Positions 22,381 to 32,834 of a stretch of DNA of 64,000 bases are shown piece by piece. The notes beneath the pieces are model-generated. The model saw only the letters and a program-made list of their open reading frames with translations. It made no database searches and was not told the DNA's origin. The position numbers and the translations under genes were made by a program. This DNA is from Simmondsia chinensis (Eukaryota > Streptophyta > Magnoliopsida > Caryophyllales > Simmondsiaceae): the NCBI GenBank assembly GCA_018398585.1, contig JAGTTD010000001.1, positions 4,280,501 through 4,344,500 on the forward strand, given 5' to 3'. The stretch's first letter is position 1; each line of letters starts with the position of its first letter.

Positions 22381-24035
22381 AATTAGGAAGATAAGTGTGA
22401 GATTATAGGTTAGTGAGCATACTCAATAGGATTGCTAAGGCATATATTTATAGAGAGAACCCAACAGGAAAAATTACAGAAGAGCCCTTAGGCAACATAA
22501 ATGTAAATACAGAATAATATATAAACTATATCACTAATACGCCTTCTCAATCTGTGCGAGGGGGATCAACGTGCAGATTGGCTTTATGGTAGCGGAAGCG
22601 ATCAATAGCCAACCCCTTGGTGAATATGCCAGCAACCCGTTTGGTGGTAGGAGTGTATCAAACCTGAATATCACCCTTAACAACCTTCTCATGAACATAA
22701 TGAAAGTCAACGTTAACGTGCTTACTGCGGTCATTAGAGATAGGATTTGCAGGCAAATAAGTAGCAGACACGTTATCACAGTATACAAGAATCGGACCAG
22801 AATGGCGCAGGCCTAAGTCACGCATGAGATATCGGATCCAATCATATTCAACGACCACCTTGGCAACAGCGCGATATTCAGACTCAGTGGAGGACTTGGC
22901 AACCGTTGGCTGCTTCTGAGCACGCCATGATATAAGGTTGGGACCTAGGAATAGAGCAAAGCCCGTAGTGGAGCGACGAGTGTCAGGGCAGCCACCCCAA
23001 ATGTGCAAGAACCCAGAGCTATGGTGAGACCATGATCAGGTGTGAGCTTCAAGTATCGAAGGATGCGTTTAACCATCTGCCAATGGGAAGTAGTGGAAGC
23101 ATGCCTAAACTAGGAGACACAGTTGACCGCATATGCAATATCCGGACGGGTCATGGTGAGGTACTGGAGCGCACCCACCGCACTACGGAACTCGGTCGGT
23201 CAGGTAGAAGAGACCCATCAGCCACAGAGGGTTGTACCCGAGCTGGTAAAGGAGTTTGTACAGGTTTTGCCTCAAGCATGTCATGCTTGCCCAGTAAGTC
23301 AAGGGTGTACTTATGTTGAGATAGAAAAAGGCCATGTTAAGTGAATTTGGTCTCGATGCCAAGAAAGTAGTGAAGTGGGCCTAGGTCTTTCATGGCAAAC
23401 TGAGTGGAGAGAGAGGTAGTGAGACGAGTGAGTAAAGAAGAATCAGAGCTAGTGAGGATAATGGCATCCACATACAGTAAAAGGCACACAATGCTACGAG
23501 GCAATCGATGTATGAAAAGAGAGGGATCAACCTTACTACAATAGAAACCCAGGCTGTAAAGGAACGTACTAAACCTATGAAACCAAGCTCGAGGCACCTG
23601 TTGGAGGCCATATAGAGCCTTACGCAGGTGGCATACATGCGTGGGAAATTTCGGGTGTACAAAATCTGGAGGCTGATGCATGTATACCTCTTCATTGAAA
23701 AATCCATGTAAAAACGCATTTTTGACATCCAGTTAGCGAATGGACCACTTGTTAGTGACAACAAGTGCAAGTATGAACCTCATGGTGATAGGTTTAACCA
23801 TGGGGCTAAATGTTTCAAAACAGTCAAGGCCCTCATGCTGGTGAAAGCCTTGAGCAACAAGATAAGCCTTAAAACGGTCAACAGAGCCATCATGTTTATA
23901 CTTAACTTTGTACTTCCAAGTACTACGGACCATATTTTAAGAAGGAGAGGCGGGTACGAGATCGCATGTCTAGTTTTGAATAAGTGCATTGAATTCCTCA
24001 GCAATGGTGCACAACAGGTAAATCTCCAACGTTAG
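22381..24035 (-). pseudogene. Ty1/copia pol 3' part (Ale/Retrofit-like), minus strand
   Basis: On the minus strand the order is: end of the integrase-RT linker with WKYKVKYKHDGSVDRFKAYL (near 23910), the reverse transcriptase palm with LYGLQQVPRAWFHRFSTFL and LLLYVDAIIL (23600-23460), and FAMKDLGPLHYFLGIE (near 23360). RNase H follows with CPDTRRSTTGFALFLG, SSTESEYRAV and a YCDNVSATYL box (22990-22690). The polymerase box reads YVDA, with the second catalytic Asp replaced by Ala. Frames change several times. An LTR-like tail, AT-rich and starting TGATATAG on the minus strand, occupies about 22533-22400. The 5' half (gag, protease, integrase) is missing. Confidence 0.82.
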
Positions 24036-24870
24036 AAAACAACTTGTACTAGTTAAATGCATAAGCTTAATTAGCCTCGATTTTTCCTACAGCTATATCA
24101 TTTAATTCCAACAGTCACAAAGCTATTAAATGGAATCTGATTTTTTTTCCCCAATATGATATATTTTTTCATAACACTTAGATTTAGCTTGTATCATTTT
24201 TTCAACAAGAAATAGACTCAACATTAATTCATCAATCATATTTCTCCTCTACTTCCATCCCTTTATATATAGAGTTTGAGGAGGGATATAATCATAATTA
24301 AGTAATTAATCTATTTATTTAATATCTAAAATTTTGTTTCTTAGTTAAAATATATATATTTTGGACCGTATTACTATAAACTACCAAATCGGATCATATG
24401 CACGCCCTTGAACTAATAATAAAGTTTTTGTTCTTTAGAAAGAGGGAAAAGATTAGGGTGACGCTATGAAACGCCGACCTGTCACTGAAAAATGCATTAA
24501 ATGGAAAATTTAAAGGTCACTCAGGCGATGACTCATCACCCCCTACAAACTACGTGGATAGATTCCCTTTATTCTACCTACTTACGTTATGTATTTAATT
24601 TCATGATATAAAATAAATATTTACTTTTTATAATGTAATAATATACTATAATATATTATAAAATTAAATAATTTAAAATAGCATTAAATTACTTGTATTT
24701 TGTAAATAACTATTTGTTATAACGATAAATATATAGTTCTGTACTCTGTTGGTAAAATAAGGTGTGTAAATTAAATTTGATATAATATGTATGTGTATTG
24801 TTTGACTATATATACAAAAATTTTGGTGAAAAATTCTTTAACTATAATAATAAAAAATAATGTTAGTTAC
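24036..24870. other. AT-rich gap with an LTR-like block (24095-24382)
   Basis: Sequence at 24240-24380 (TTTATATATAGAGTTTGAGGA, TCATAATTAAG, TTTTGGACCGTATTA) recurs, diverged, at 25318-25447. Both copies have the form of an LTR R/U5 with a TATA box. No coding sequence, and no pair of matching flanks was found for this copy. Confidence 0.45.
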
Positions 24871-24873
24871 CAT

Positions 24874-25765
24874 TAGGGTCAGGTTTGCCTTCATCTAGAT
24901 CTAACCTAGAAAAAACCCAATCCAATCCAAATTCATAACTCATTTAAGTCCTAGAACAAATTATAATATTAAAATTTAATATTAATATATGTTACTATAA
25001 TTTGCAAGAATAGTAACTTAAAAGGAAATATTTGGACAAATTGCTACATATTTTACCTTTGTTTCATTTAATATGTATAATATAGTAATAATACAATATT
25101 AGGACATTGCTTGAAAAATTTTCACCAGTAATCTGCTGCGATCCAAAATCGATCAAGGTATCTAAATATAAAAACGTAAAGATTATATTGTGTTATAGTA
25201 AAAAAATGGGGGAGATTACATAGAAGAAGAGGGGATAAACATAGACTTAGGTAGAAAAAGGGAGGGAGAGATTAGAGAGAGATAGAGAGAGAGAGATTCA
25301 AATTTTAAACTCATTCGTCTTACCTATTCTCTAACACTTAACCTCTATATATAGAGTTAGGAGATAGTATAATTATAATTAAGGATTAGACCTATTTATT
25401 TAATATTTAAACTACCCCTCACTTAACCTATATATTTTTGGATTGTATTATAATCTGTATGCATATATTTGTTACATCAAGGATTTTACAAAGAATATTG
25501 TAGTGTCAAAAAATCTCTGAAATGTTGACACATAAAAAAAATCAGAATTTGATTTTTCATGTTAAAACTTAAATTTTAATAATTTTAAAATTTTTCCGAC
25601 ACCAAACATAATTTTCGATCGGATTTGGGTCGGGTTTGGGTTGGGTTTGATGTCATCTAAATTCAACCCCAACCCAAGACCAATTTATCAATATCCAAAT
25701 CTAAATCCATAAGTGGATCGGGTTGAATGGACATATGATGGATTCAAGTCCAATTGCCATAACTG
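24874..25765. mobile_element. hAT-like non-autonomous element X, with LTR-like insert
   Basis: A perfect 8-bp flank GTTACCAT (24866-24873 and 25766-25773) fits a hAT target duplication. The body matches, word for word, the element at 30990-32559: CCTAGAA plus TATAA near 24950, GTTTCATTTAATATGTATA, TTGTTACAT and AAAGAATATT, the GGATTTGGGT/GGTTTGATGTCATC block near 25625, and ending CAATTGCCAT. No transposase remains. About 310 bp (25137-25447) have no counterpart in the sister copy and are a later insertion bounded by AATCT. Confidence 0.75.
25137..25447. mobile_element. Solo LTR-like insert in element X
   Basis: This block interrupts element X relative to its sister at 31.0-32.6 kb and is bounded on both sides by AATCT, a plausible 5-bp TSD. 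It contains a GA-rich tract (25250-25295), a TATATATAG box near 25350, and the segment shared with 24240-24380. TG/CA ends are not clear, so the LTR call is tentative. Confidence 0.5.
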
Positions 25766-25886
25766 GTTACCATAGCGATATTAGGTAGATAGTCAAAAAT
25801 TTAACAAAATATAGAATATTATAAATATTTAATTTAGTTATATACATTGATTATTTTAAACAATAATTTAAAATTTTTTTTAATAC

Positions 25887-26035
25887 AACAACAACAACAG
25901 TCCTAGTGCCATGAACGCTCCTGCAAAAGCAGGGTCCGGGGGGATGGATATACGCAGCCTTCCCTCTTTAGGGTGCTACTTTGAAGAGAGGCTATTTTCG
26001 AGAACTTTCAATTTGAAAAGCGTATCGTCATGAAA
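25887..26035 (-). mobile_element. RTE-tailed retroposon, minus strand
   Basis: On the + strand it opens CAACAACAACAACAG and runs through CAGGGTCCGGGGGGATGG, ACGCAGCCTTCCC and TTTAGGGTGCTAC. It ends with a block (AAGCGTATCGTCATG) resembling the end of the copy at 14188-14325. No TSD was identified, and the terminus near 26035 is approximate. Confidence 0.72.
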
Positions 26036-27465
26036 GAATATAGCCTACACCAAAAGAGGAAGTTACTAAACGAACACATATTTTGACGTATTATTGGTAA
26101 TGATGATATGTGAATTTTACTAAAGGAGATTACTTATAGTTTTTAAATAAAAAAAAATAGCAGTGATCCTGGTACTGAAAATTATATAAAATTTATATAT
26201 GTTTATTAGATAATAAAACAATTATTTTATATTAGTATTATAATTTAATGATTTTCTACCATGTAATTAGGCATGCAAATTATATACTTAAATAAATATA
26301 TTCAGTATTTTTCCTAAAATAATTTCCTGATGCCTGTAATCTAAAAATGAAAATAATTGATCACTTAGTTACATAAAATAAAAAAATAAAAAATAAAACT
26401 ATACGAAAATAAATTTTAAATTTATCAATTATGTTCAAATTTCTACTTTAAATGTCACTTCTAAATACGATTTAGACATCCATAATTTGCTAATATTTTT
26501 TTGTCACTTTCTCTATTAATCTTGAGATAATATCTTCACGATTTAACTACTAACTAAAGTTTTGTGTTCGCAAAAATAATTTATGATGTTTTGGCGGAAA
26601 TACTCAATTTTTTTCATTGATTTCCTCATATAACACATCTTTTCAGCCAAACACTCGCCAAGAAATCTTCTCTAATACTTAAAATCAATTATCCGTAACA
26701 TATATGAATTTAAATATGAGGCAAAGGGGAAATGAGTTTGCAAAGATAACAAATATTTTAGTATTATGTTATATCTGATATTAATGTCAAAATAATTTAA
26801 ATGAAACTGAAAAATGAATCAAGGTCGAATTATTGATGATGATAAGAACCCATAATATGAGTCGAATTTGTTGTGTGATGAACCCAGTGGCTTAAACAAG
26901 AGTGTTATGAAGTTGAACCCAGTGGCCAAACAAAAGAAACGCTTCAAAACTCAAGGATTGGTTAAGGCTGGGTTATTTGACCTTACTCAATCTTGGTTAG
27001 ATCATTTGCTAGTTTTTTCATGCTTCAAAATCTTGCAAAGTGTAATTAAGAGAACAAACAAACAAAACAATTTGATAAACTACTTGTGATCGAGATTGAT
27101 AAAACTTATTTAAATTTGATTAGGGGACTCAAAGATCTCAATGAGCCTAGTTCAAGTAGGGTCGATCAGTTTCACAACTCGAATTTGAACAAGTGTATTT
27201 TTCGCATAGTAAAGTTTGTGAACATTTGTTATAGGACCGTGAAGAGCTCTCTGAAAACTATTTCGTAGCTTGAATAGCTTAACTCGATAAGCTCGATTCG
27301 ATTGCAAGATTTGCTCAGTAGTAAGATGCTTTATAATGAGACAAACTTATCTGAGAATCAAATACATTCATGTTTATCATTGAAGTCTTAACAACCTCAA
27401 TCTCAACAAGAGAATTCTCGACTCGACTCTTTTGCACCGAAAAGTGTAATATAGATAATGGGAGT
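26036..27465. other. AT-rich intergenic tract
   Basis: No gene or mobile-element signature seen. Short frames at 26868-27268 have no recognisable motif and look like chance frames. Confidence 0.4.
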
Positions 27466-27471
27466 AGGGGT

Positions 27472-28092
27472 GTTCACGAAATCCCAAACCCGAAATAATT
27501 GAATTGAAAATGAGAAAACCGAACCGAAAACCTCGGTTATTGAGTTGGAAGAAGTGTTTCGATTATCAAACCTGTAAAAAAATGGTTAATTTGGGTGGTA
27601 ATGGTTCATGAGTTCCAATATAACGGTTAACCAAATAAACCAATTAGTATATTTATGAGAAAATTATAGTTGTGCATTATAAGTTATAACTTAGTAGGTA
27701 ATTACTCATGTTTAGATTTGTATGATTATGAGTTAAATTTAATCTAGTTTTAACCTTTTATATTCCTAGCCTGGGCCAATCTAAATTGCCATAACAATTA
27801 TACACACCTAGAAATACAATTGACAATCTAAATCCCAGTGGTTTACTTGATTTACCTATTTTTTAGAGTGTATGGCGGTAGCAAAATTTTGGGATTTAAA
27901 TGGATGAAAAAGATACTTGAATTTATCTTTCAATAAGAGGTTAACAGATTAACCGAACCGAACTAACCAAAACTAAAATTTCAATTAACCGATTTTGAAT
28001 GGGTGGTAACAGTCATTGGATTTACAAAAATTCTTTTAACGGTTACCAAACTAATAAATTAAATAGTACGGTTAATAGGTAACGAACGCCCC
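27472..28092. mobile_element. Degenerate hAT-type MITE
   Basis: The left end TAGGGGTGTTCACGA and the right end, which reverse-complements to GGGGCGTTCGTTACC, form an imperfect inverted repeat. The interior is rich in AACCGAACCG and GGTTAAC words, and such sequence is common in plant hAT-derived MITEs. No target duplication could be confirmed. Confidence 0.45.
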
Positions 28093-29047
28093 GTGAGCAG
28101 CTATGAGTCTTGCATAATACAACATGAATGCTGACGTGTATTGATACGTGGCTACACGTCAGATAAGGCGACACGTGAACTGCTTTACCTTCTCCCCAAG
28201 AATGGCAAGAAGCGAATGGGCTGGGCCACTTTATGGGCCGAAAAGTGGAAGCAGGCCCAACATGTGATTGAGTGAGGAGATGAGGATAAATGAGTTACTA
28301 GTGATTCCCCGTGCAGTACATGATAAGATGTTTATATTTTAAATAACTATAAATTATATATTAAATTTTTTTTAATAAAGTTAGTTTATATATGTTGTGA
28401 ACTTCTTATTAAGCTATTTGAAAATCCCTAAGTACTTCTGCAACCTCGACAAACACTTTTAACAAATTTTAGATTTGTATGATAATTATTGATCATTTAA
28501 ATAAATCTCATTAATTATACTAAAATATAATATGCAATTTCCATTTTGTTTGATACATCCATTGTATTATAATTCTTTTATACACTGTTCGTATTATCAA
28601 GTTTAGTTTTTTCATATATGATACCTAATAAAAAATGAAAGAGAGATATTGAAAGAGAAAATTAGAAAAGAAAAAAAAAATTAAAAAAGTATTAACTATA
28701 CCCTAAAGTATTTTTTTGATATTTAACTCTTCAATTGTAAAAGAAAAGCATTAAACACTCGTATAGGGATTAATTTAGAATTAAACAACCATATAGGAAT
28801 TAATTTCAAATTGTACAATTAAAAAGAATAAATTAAGTATATTAGAGATATATTTAATATCTATAATCTATTTTGTTAATAATTAAGTCTATTTTATTTT
28901 ATATATATATATAGCATATATCATATATAATTAAATTAGGGCTATCTACATAAAATGTTCTTGTGCTTCGACCAATATGTCAATTTGATTCTTTTATTCT
29001 AATTGTATCAGTTTACTGTTCATACAAGTTAATAACACATTTTTTAA
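28093..29047. other. Intergenic, no gene; short ACGT-rich patch
   Basis: The patch 28120-28190 has several ACGT cores (GACGTGT, ACGTGGC, CACGTCAG, CACGTGAA) in a GC-richer context. It resembles the larger cluster at 9720-10140. The remainder is AT-rich with nothing recognisable. Confidence 0.4.
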
Positions 29048-29058
29048 TCGTTTGGTTA

Positions 29059-29576
29059 CATTTTTTTTTCGATAATTGAAATTTATTAATAAGAAGATCG
29101 AACACGAGATCGCAAAACAAACAACACACCAATCAAGGGCAAACCGACAGAAAGACCTCCCACAAAAACCCCAAACCCCTACAACACCCAAAGAAAAGAG
29201 GACACCATAGATAAGAAACAAGCAAAACCAGGAGCAGGAGACAAAAAGAGCGACAGCCCAGAAGCCCAAGCGACCAACAAAAGAACCAGACAAACACAAC
29301 ACGGGCACAAGGAGGCGAGGAGGAGAGAGCTGAGACAAACACCCAACACAAACAGCCAACGGGAATGAACCACCTCAAAACGAAAAGCAAACAACCACAC
29401 GCCACCCACAAGAACAAGCCACACGCCTACGCACCCCAAAAGAAAACACGAGAAGAAATAACACCAGACCAACAAAACAGAACACAGGATGCCAAAAGCA
29501 ACCAGGCCAACAGAACACCAACAGGCAGCAGCACCTCAACACCTGCTACTGAAACCTTTACATCTTCTTCTTCCCT
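29059..29576 (-). mobile_element. L1-type LINE 3' UTR, minus strand
   Basis: On the minus strand the tract is strongly T/G-rich (GTGGCTTGTTCTTGTGGGTGG, GGTTTGGGGTTTTTGTGGGAG). It ends TTATTAATAAATTTCAATTA, then CG and a run of nine A, a typical plant L1 3' end. An approximate duplication, GTTTGGTTACA (29048-29058) versus GTTTGGTTATA (29577-29587), may be the TSD. Long open frames here reflect the unusual base composition, not genes. Confidence 0.65.
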
Positions 29577-29587
29577 GTTTGGTTATA

Positions 29588-30980
29588 TTAGATGTACAAC
29601 CCAATGTAAACCACCCTTTAACCTAATTAAACTCATTCGTGACCGATCATTAAAACATTTTTTAGCACCTTGACGTTGATTTATAGTAGGACCAAATTAA
29701 ATTAGGCTAAATTAATTTTTAAAATAAAAAACTATTCCTAATAACTTCCCACTACTATTCATTTAACTTGCCCAAGCCGACGGATGACTCTCCTCTCAAA
29801 TGTTTTTGAAGTTCTTCTATCAATGGCTTATATAATTGAAGATGAATCAAAATTACAAATTTTTTGGGGTCGATTGATATCCAGTGTTCATATTATCTTC
29901 TACCCGCAAAGACATGACTTAAGAATGCGTTCATTGAATCTTAGAATGTTGTTGTTAGAAAATCTTCTATATCAAGACGTACTCAGAGATTGGCGAAGTC
30001 AAAGTGTCATACATGTGATACCAACCTGGCGTCTTCGCTACCGCCAAGCTCTTCTCATCCGTGACCGTCAAGGCCCATATGCTATCTTTCCCGTTACAGC
30101 CAACATGGGTCCCCAACCGCCAACCCGTTCTCCGCCCGGCATCCAGCTTTACCACCTTCTAGATCTTTCCACCTTAGCACCCCTTACTAGTATAAAGTAG
30201 TCTCTCTCTCCCACAATTTCTCTAGTTTCCTCCCCCCTTCTTCTATGTCTTCTCCTCTTTCTTGAAGCTTGTAAACCTCTATTTTGGAGCTTATATTATC
30301 TGAATATATCTATATGTGTTGAGATTCCAATTGATTGAGCTTGATTACATTTGGTTTGTATCAATATGCCTCAAACACGATAAGCCTTCTCAATCTCCAT
30401 ACACTTTTTTGTTCACTATTTTTATTGGTTGAGTCTATTATTCAATTTATCATAATTTATTACAGGTAGTCATTTATTTATTTAAGTTATATTTTATGTA
30501 TTCAATTATTCCAATACGATTGTCATCTTTAAGCTTTTTGTTCTAAGTTATTTATACTTTGTATATTTTATAATTTTAAATTTGTTAATGTCTAAGGGGT
30601 GTTTTAAGTTTAGTAAAAATGCTCAAGGGTTGAGTTGTGTGTAATAATAAAGTTCAAGAGCTAAATTGAAAGTGTAAGTTTTGTATTGCGTTTAATTGCA
30701 AAGTTCATGGGGCTAGTGCACAAGATATATTATGTTTAATTGTAATTCAGAAGATGTGTTGTATTTAATTATAAAATTTAGAAAATTTTTCTATATTTTG
30801 CCCATTAAATTATGAACATTTGATTCATTTACAACTGTAATTAAATTATGACAACAATCATCTAGTATTTGCTTAAAATGGAGCACACTGGCCCACAGCA
30901 ATAAAAGCATAATGCATGGCGTTGTACGCTAATGCTACACCTTTTCTTTTCCATAATTAGCGACACAGTTGCAATACAAA
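29588..30980. other. Intergenic; GC-richer block 29960-30200 of unknown nature
   Basis: Position 29960-30200 is GC-richer than its flanks, and the following CT-rich stretch (30201-30270) resembles a plant 5' UTR or an LTR R/U5 region. I recognise no protein in it. The rest (30360-30980) is AT-rich with nothing found. Confidence 0.35.
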
Positions 30981-31300
30981 ATTGGCAACACTAGGATGAC
31001 AATTGGTCAGATTTAAGTCGGATTTATCTTTATCCAGATCCAACCCAGAAACCTAACCAACCTAAATCCGAAAAAAACTCATTTATTACATAAAAACTCA
31101 ATCCAAATCCAAACTAAAATCCATTGGGTGGAACGGATAGCCGACCCAAATTCATAACCCATTTAAATCCTAGAATAAGTTAAGATATTACAATTTAGCA
31201 TTAATATTAATAATAATAATAATATTTTAACAACTAATATTCAGACAAACCGATACACTCTTTTCCTATTTTTCATTTAATATGTATATAATACTAATGC

Positions 31301-32185
31301 TCTTATTGAGGACTCCACATGTGAGTCTTATTGAATCCCATATTGGAGTTGACAGAAAGAAGTGATCACCTTATAAGTTTAGTGGATTGCTCCACCTATT
31401 GCCAATTGGTTTTAGGATGGAACCTCATTTGGGCTTATATGTGGATCTTGTATGCTCCAACTCTGTGGGTCGGGCCTAAAAAGGCCCGGTGAAATTTAAC
31501 ATGGTATCAGAGCAGGTTGATGATCCCGATTTCTTATTTGTCGCACCGTGTCCTCGTGAAGAGGGGTGCATTTGTATTTGGTGCCGCGAGGCCTCTCTAG
31601 TATGTTGGATCCAGTTGGATCGCAGAAGGCAAGGGGTGCCTTTGTCGTAGACTCACATTTGAGGGGGAGTATTGAGGACTCCACATGTGAGTCTTGTTGA
31701 ATCCCACATTGGAGTTGAGAGAAAGAAGTGATTACCTTCTAAGTCTAGTGGATTACCCCACCTATTGCCAATTGGTTTTAGGATGAAACCTCACTTGGGC
31801 TTATATGTGGTATACTCCAACTCTGTGGGTTGGGCCTAAAAAGGCCCGGTGAAATTTAACAGCTCTCATGAGCTGCTACTTAGACTGTGTACTTGCTCTC
31901 ATGAGCTGCTACTTGCCTGCCTATCCTTTGATTTCGGCTTGATGTGGATTGCTTTGAGTTTGTTATTTTTTGTTGTTTTGCTCGCCGTGTGATTTGCCCT
32001 ACTCATGCTTTGATGCTCTCCTGCTGCCAGGTCTCATGCTCTATGTTGCAGGGGAAGGCTTGGGGTCTTCGGAAGCAACCTTTCTTAAGGGTAGCCCCCT
32101 GAAGGGGGAAGGCTGCGTACATCTACCCCCCCAGACCCTGCTTTTGCGGGAGTCCTTGCAGGCACTGGGTTTGTTGTTGTCGTTG
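31301..32185 (+). mobile_element. RTE LINE 3' UTR fragment nested in element Y
   Basis: The 14-bp TSD TATAATACTAATGC lies at 31287-31300 and 32186-32199. After removal of the TRIM at 31304-31861, about 320 bp remain. They start with a tandem duplication of CTCATGAGCTGCTACTT and end with the RTE tail (GGGGGAAGGCTGCGTACATC, CCAGACCCTGCTTTTGCGGG, then TTGTTGTTGTCGTTG). It is 5'-truncated within the 3' UTR, so it has no coding part. Confidence 0.85.
31304..31861 (+). mobile_element. Complete TRIM element, 558 bp
   Basis: Two near-identical LTRs (31304-31501 and 31670-31861) start TATTGAGGACTCCACATGTG and end GGTGAAATTTAACA. The primer-binding site TGGTATCAGAGC directly follows the first LTR (31502-31513), and a polypurine tract (GAGGGGGAG) directly precedes the second. 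A 5-bp TSD, GCTCT, lies at 31299-31303 and 31862-31866. The 168-bp interior has no coding potential, which is the definition of a terminal-repeat retrotransposon in miniature. It must borrow proteins from an autonomous element. The LTR starts TA rather than TG in both copies. Confidence 0.9.
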
Positions 32186-32834
32186 TATAATACTAATGCA
32201 ATATTCAACAAACATTTAAAAACCTCTTAACCACTAATCTTTATATATGGATTTGTTACATTATGGTTTTTATAAAGAATATTATAGTACTGAAACAAGC
32301 TCCAAATATGTTGGCACAATAAACAAGTTATTAGAATATGGTTTAGCACGTTAGATACTCAAAATTTAGTAATTCTAAAATTTTCTTCTACGATAAACAT
32401 AATTTCAGATCAGATTTGGGTTGGATTTGATGTCATCCAAATCCAACCCGACCCAAAGCCTATTTATTAACATCCAAATCCATTTTTTATATCCAAATCC
32501 ATCATAAAATGATCAGTTTGGGTGGACATCCAACGCATTCAGGTGGGATTGCCATCCCTATTGGCAACTTGTAAAGATAAGAATATAGATAACCCGCATA
32601 AAAACGAGAATCGGAAAACAAAGAAAAAAAACAGCCAAGAAAAAACCGAAAAACAGGGGAAAAAATAAACGGGCATTAGAATGTAGGGTTTGGGTACCAA
32701 AGATTTGCACCCAATAATGAGCCGTTGGACAAGACTATAAGCGATCTATATAGTCATTTTGGAGTCCAAAGACCCCTTAAAATTTTTTTTTTATAAATTT
32801 GCTTCTATTTTATATTAGCATTCATAATGGAAAT

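Larger units (their letters stand above)
30990..32559. mobile_element. hAT-like non-autonomous element Y (host of nested insertions)
   Basis: The ends are TAGGATGACAATT on the left and, in reverse complement, AGGGATGGCAATC on the right. ATTGGCAAC flanks the unit at 30981-30989 and 32560-32568. Once the nested insertion at 31301-32185 is removed, the body matches element X at 24874-25765: ATCCAACCCAGAA, TTTCATTTAATATGTATA, TTGTTACAT, and the GGATTTGGGTTGGATTTGATGTCATC region near 32415. The 9-base flank is one longer than the usual hAT duplication, so one base may match by chance. Confidence 0.78.

Noticed and set aside
26868..27268. Two adjacent short reading frames (73 and 60 codons)
   Set aside because: No motif, no codon bias, no splice context; chance frames in AT-rich DNA.
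28994..29475. Hydrophobic minus-strand proteins of about 100-120 residues
   Set aside because: Several overlapping frames are open because the tract is T/G-rich and C-poor. It is an L1 3' UTR with an A-tail.
29784..30200. 138-codon reading frame opening MTLLSNVFEVLL
   Set aside because: No recognisable domain; GC content changes within the frame and no gene context.
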